Of a stretch of 6,976 nt of DNA, positions 4,848 through 6,976 are shown in pieces. The DNA is from Frankia sp. (GTDB lineage Bacteria > Actinomycetota > Actinomycetes > Frankiales > Frankiaceae), in NCBI GenBank assembly GCA_019689615.1, contig JADGHD010000266.1:1-6976 (forward strand). Reading direction: 5' to 3'. The notes under the pieces are model-generated. The model made no database searches. It saw nothing but the letters and a program-made list of their open reading frames with translations, and had not been told where the DNA came from. The stretch's first letter is position 1. Each line of letters starts with the position of its first letter. The position numbers were made by a program, and so were the translations under genes.

Positions 4848-6950
4848 GTGACCCTGCTGCCGGCCGTCGTGCCGCCGCTACCGACGGCCCGCGCCGAGGT
4901 CGTCCCGGCGAGGCTGGCGGCCAAGGTCGCGCCGTTGTTCGGCGTGCCCTGGGCGGACAGCCCGTTCGGCGACGCGACCTGGGTGAGCGACTTCCGCCGG
5001 ATCACCCTGTCCGAGATCGCCCGCGGCGCGCCGCTGCCGACCCGCTCCCAGGCCCCGGCGCTGCTGGCCGAGCTGGGCGACGGCGGCACCGCCGCCGGGT
5101 GGGGACTGGTCAACCGGATCGGCGTGACCGTCAACAGCGGCAGCCTGCCGAACGAGATCCCGAACGCGACGCTCAACCGGTTCGGCCCGGACACCAAGGC
5201 GGCCGTGGTGCTGACCGCGGTGAACCTGCTGCTCGAGCCGCTGCGGCGCGCGGTGGAGGACGCGGTTGCCCTGCTGGCCGACGAGACCGGCAAGGCGCTG
5301 CCGCCCGCGCTGCGCCTGGCCGGCTGGGCCAGCCTGATCGTCGAGATCTTCCGGTCGCAGCCGGCGCTGGTCTCGGCCGGCATCCTGGCCCGCGCGATCC
5401 AGCGGCCGCTCACCGACGTCTGGGACGTCCCGGTGGCGGCGAGCGCGGACGGGGTGCCGCTGAGCCGGTGCGAGGTCAGCTTCCCCGGCGCCCCGGTCGC
5501 GCCGTCGCGGCCCCGCACCCTCGACGTCGCCGACGCCACGTTCGACGCGCTGCGGCTGCAGGCGGCCCACACCGAGTCGGGCCAGGTCCCCGAGCGGACG
5601 CTGACCGAGACGCACGAGACGGTCGTGGGCGCGCTGCTCACCCGCCTGCTCGACGTCGGCACGCTGCGCGACGCCAGCCACCTGTGGCTGGCCCAGCGCC
5701 GCCCGGGCCAGCTGGCGATGGAGGCGCTGCTGACCCCGGCGAGCATCGTCAACCGCTTCGTCCACAAGGCGCTGCGGCTGGCCGGGATCGAGGACGCCTC
5801 CCTGGACATCGGCGCCCCCCTGCCCTGGATCCCGTCGCCGCGGAAGCTGGACGGGCTGGGCACGCTGTCCCGGCGGGCCGCGGCGCTGGCCCTGCTCGGG
5901 GTGCTGCAGCAGGTGCGCCAGCCGGCGGCCGAGCGGGCCCGCGACGCGCCGCTGGCCTGCGTGCGGCGGCTGCGCGACCTGGTCGAGGAGGCCCTGCCGG
6001 ACGACGACCCGGTCCGCGCGGTGGTCGCCTGCCGGGCCGATGTCATCGCCGTCGACCTGGCCAGGGCCGACGCCGCGAGCCCGCACCTGGCCGAGCTGTC
6101 CGCCCAGCTGGACGAGTCCACCCGCCGCTGCCAGCGGCTGTTCGAGGCCGGCGTGCTCGACCGCGGCGCCGCCGCCGAGATGGTCGCGGCATCCAACATC
6201 CAGGTCAACGCGCTGCGCTCGAGCAACGCCAGGGCCGCCGACTCGGGGCTGCCGTCGCCGGCCGAGCTCGAGCGGCGGTTGCGCCAACGCTGGCGGCACT
6301 GGCTGGAGCTGGTCGAGGCCAGCGAGGACATGCTGACCGGCGAGCGCCAGCCGCCCGGCATGCTCGGCTACCACCTGCACAACTACGCGGCGTTCCTGGC
6401 CAGCCTCGACGCCGAGGAGGACAGGGTGGCGGCGGTCCGGCTGTTCCGCGAGGTCGTGATCCCGGCCAGGCGGCGGTTCTTCGAGAGTTCCGGGATCTTC
6501 GACGCGCTGGCCTACTCGCTGCAGATGGCCACCCGGGCCACCACCGCGCTGGCCGAACAGGCGCGCGAGCACGCCGGCCCCGGCGGCCTGCGCCGCGCCC
6601 GGGACTGGGCGAAGGACGGCCACAGGTTCATCTCCGACGCGCTGGGCCAGCCGGCGCTGCGGGCGATGGTGGCGGCGACCACCGAGGCCTCCTGCCGGTT
6701 CGCGCTGCGGGCGGCGCCGGCCCTGCTGCTGGCGGTGGAGCTGGACGCCACCGAGGACCCGCAGGCCGACCTGGACCGCGCCGACGGCCTCATCGACGTC
6801 GCCCGCACCTGGGCGCAGTGCTACGCCACCGAGAACAACCGCCGGTACGCCCGCTACGACGAGATCGAGAAGCTGGAGTGCCGGCTGGCGGAGCTGCGCT
6901 CGCTCCCCCTGCCCGGCCCGCCGCCCCAGCCCCGCCCGGACGCGCGCTGA
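4848..6950 (+). CDS. Uncharacterised large helical protein with a TPR-like segment
   Basis: I do not recognise this 700-residue protein. It is Ala/Leu/Arg-rich and looks mainly alpha-helical and cytoplasmic: no convincing signal peptide, membrane helix, Walker motif or catalytic signature is visible. The N-terminal 200 residues include WVSDFRRITLSEIARG and WGLVNRIGVTVNSGSLPNEI. From roughly 330 to 480 it is rich in charged helices. At about 507-540, YHLHNYAAFLASLDAEEDRV and the following RLFREVVIPAR look like a TPR-type helix pair. The C-terminus has a charged helix (YARYDEIEKLECRLAEL) and ends in a Pro-rich tail. The start is GTG 4848, set by the upstream ribosome binding site; GTG 4836 would add four residues. 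It is transcribed away from the sigma-like gene, sharing its control region, which suggests joint regulation. Codon use matches the neighbours, so there is no sign of recent transfer. A scaffold or protein-interaction role is only a guess. Confidence 0.8.
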   Translation: MTLLPAVVPPLPTARAEVVPARLAAKVAPLFGVPWADSPFGDATWVSDFRRITLSEIARGAPLPTRSQAPALLAELGDGGTAAGWGLVNRIGVTVNSGSLPNEIPNATLNRFGPDTKAAVVLTAVNLLLEPLRRAVEDAVALLADETGKALPPALRLAGWASLIVEIFRSQPALVSAGILARAIQRPLTDVWDVPVAASADGVPLSRCEVSFPGAPVAPSRPRTLDVADATFDALRLQAAHTESGQVPERTLTETHETVVGALLTRLLDVGTLRDASHLWLAQRRPGQLAMEALLTPASIVNRFVHKALRLAGIEDASLDIGAPLPWIPSPRKLDGLGTLSRRAAALALLGVLQQVRQPAAERARDAPLACVRRLRDLVEEALPDDDPVRAVVACRADVIAVDLARADAASPHLAELSAQLDESTRRCQRLFEAGVLDRGAAAEMVAASNIQVNALRSSNARAADSGLPSPAELERRLRQRWRHWLELVEASEDMLTGERQPPGMLGYHLHNYAAFLASLDAEEDRVAAVRLFREVVIPARRRFFESSGIFDALAYSLQMATRATTALAEQAREHAGPGGLRRARDWAKDGHRFISDALGQPALRAMVAATTEASCRFALRAAPALLLAVELDATEDPQADLDRADGLIDVARTWAQCYATENNRRYARYDEIEKLECRLAELRSLPLPGPPPQPRPDAR

Positions 6951-6976
6951 GCACGCCCCGCTCGCCGGCGCCGTCG

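Noticed and set aside
4811..6623. Two long minus-strand open frames (516 and 581 codons) antisense to the 700-residue gene
   Set aside because: One is Ser/Arg/Ala-rich and the other Arg/Gln/Gly-rich without any domain, and neither has a convincing ribosome binding site. The plus-strand frame has a strong Shine-Dalgarno, G/C-ending codons and protein-like helical composition.

Overview
The window is about 70% or more G+C by eye, with codons that nearly always end in G or C, GTG as well as ATG starts and strong purine-rich ribosome binding sites. This points to a high-GC actinobacterium. The enzymes resemble those of mycobacterial and rhodococcal steroid degradation, but the two other genes are not ones I recognise from Mycobacterium. 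A Frankia-like or related soil actinomycete is plausible, but the genus cannot be fixed from this sequence.

Left part (157-3611): a steroid side-chain beta-oxidation module. Two genes on the minus strand, an acyl-CoA dehydrogenase resembling FadE26 (ChsE4) and an enoyl-CoA hydratase resembling EchA19, follow each other with a 54-base gap. A second acyl-CoA dehydrogenase, resembling FadE27 (ChsE5), runs the opposite way from the shared 221-base control region. In Mycobacterium tuberculosis FadE26 and FadE27 form one heterotetrameric dehydrogenase acting on the cholesterol side chain. Here the catalytic glutamate is present only in the FadE26-like subunit, while the Arg-x-x-Phe flavin-binding motif and the HVHGG motif are intact in the FadE27-like subunit, as expected for such a pair. 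The control region holds an AGAAC-AA-GTTCT palindrome that matches the published KstR operator (TnnAACnnGTTnnA) at all but the last base and overlaps a candidate -10 box. The dehydrogenase makes an alpha,beta-unsaturated acyl-CoA and the hydratase adds water across such a bond, so the three genes cover two consecutive reaction types of beta-oxidation.

Boundary (3609-3650): the FadE27-like gene converges on the next gene. The 36-base gap is almost entirely an inverted repeat whose stem can take in both stop codons, a likely two-way terminator separating the steroid module from the rest.

Right part (3648-6950): two uncharacterised proteins transcribed divergently from a 102-base AT-richer control region. 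The minus-strand protein (365 residues) has a segment that reads like sigma-factor region 2 with no region 4. The plus-strand protein (700 residues) is mostly helical with one TPR-like segment. The control region carries a promoter predicted to give a leaderless message for the sigma-like gene, a 6-bp-arm palindrome over its -10 box, and a wider 7-bp inverted repeat. This pair is the least explained part of the window. Nothing here ties it functionally to steroid degradation.

I see no tRNA, rRNA, CRISPR array, transposase or insertion sequence. The ends (1-156 and 6951-6976) hold no gene that I can support.
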